A stretch of 64,000 bases of DNA from Brachionus manjavacas (lineage: Eukaryota > Rotifera > Eurotatoria > Ploima > Brachionidae), in assembly GCA_019054805.1 (NCBI GenBank), contig JAHQIY010000003.1, forward strand, positions 806,001 to 870,000, written 5' to 3'. The position numbers were made by a program, and so were the translations under genes. Shown here in pieces: positions 63,902 through 64,000 of this stretch (position 1 is its first letter; each line of letters starts with the position of its first letter). The notes under the pieces are model-generated. The model worked only from the letters and a program-made list of their open reading frames with translations, searched no databases and was not told the DNA's origin.

Positions 63902-64000
63902 TCACGTGATCGGCTTGTCGTCAGGCTTGAGCATGTTGGGCATTAGGCAGCCAGGAGGAGGCGGCGGCTGCTGGTGCTGCTGGTGGTGGTGCGGCAGCGT
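63902..64000 (-). CDS. C-terminal end of a His/Gln/Pro-rich protein (partial at window edge)
   Basis: The last 32 codons and a TGA on the minus strand: a low-complexity LPHHHQQHQQPPPPG stretch, then LMPNMLKPDDKPIT and stop. GC content is far above the surroundings and falls back right after the stop, as expected for a real coding end. Such His/Gln/Pro tracts are common in transcription-factor tails, but the family cannot be told from this piece. The rest of the gene lies beyond 64000. Confidence 0.6.
   Translation of the reverse strand, partial: TLPHHHQQHQQPPPPPGCLMPNMLKPDDKPIT

Noticed and set aside
1..64000. tRNA genes
   Set aside because: I looked for T-loop GGTTCGAATCC-type cores with paired arms; the only tRNA-related match is the Gypsy primer-binding site. 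A covariance-model search would be decisive.

Overview
The window looks like a gene-poor, extremely AT-rich, transposon-riddled stretch of an invertebrate nuclear genome. Short spliceosomal introns (50-110 bp, GT...AG), AATAAA poly(A) signals, a Rap1-type GTPase, a MANSC/LDLa secreted protein and many metazoan-type LINE, MULE, hAT and Tc1 relics make it animal. Base composition and the LRR and MULE protein styles remind me of a monogonont rotifer (Brachionus-like); that placement is inference. I saw no tRNA, rRNA, CRISPR or prokaryotic features.

Host genes, left to right: a single-exon leucine-rich-repeat protein (5473-6924, +); a dynamin-family GTPase on the minus strand whose GTPase half (27619-28638) and helical C-terminal half (21923-23470) are 4.1 kb apart, with transposons between them; a 2-oxoglutarate/Fe(II) dioxygenase (34557-35525, -); a three-exon Rap1-like GTPase (44518-45173, +); a three-exon secreted protein with MANSC and LDLa modules (52643-53856, +); a 99-residue single-pass membrane protein (55395-55694, +); and the C-terminal end of a GC-rich, His/Gln/Pro-rich protein cut by the window edge (63902-64000, -).

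Most of the rest is mobile DNA. The central piece is a nested composite at 9815-21798. A foldback-like DNA element ('TIR-1', three other copies in the window) was invaded by a Ty3/Gypsy element (10219 to about 16793) carrying a chromodomain and an env-like region. It was also invaded by two oppositely oriented MULEs, one with a perfect 9-bp target duplication, and each MULE was in turn hit by a LINE. Other DNA elements have readable boundaries: MULE derivatives at 7860-8689, 36506-37195 and about 48215-48940; a hAT-like MITE family starting CAGAGTTG with 8-bp duplications (7049, 32161, 39414, 50395, 62634); another hAT-like MITE (61566-62180); a Tc1-like MITE (30064-30519); and an element with an OTU-protease relic (23547-24416).

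Two main LINE families recur. One ends in a conserved short hairpin plus (AAAT)n; the other ends in an (ACT)n tail. One ACT-tailed copy is flanked by a 150-bp direct repeat. A hAT insertion in only one of those repeats leaves a natural empty site. I found no single coherent new 'system'. The most novel-looking signals are the MULE families built to one plan (short inverted subterminal arrays around a SWIM or AT-hook protein end), the 150-bp duplication around a LINE, the split dynamin locus and the chromodomain-plus-env Gypsy.
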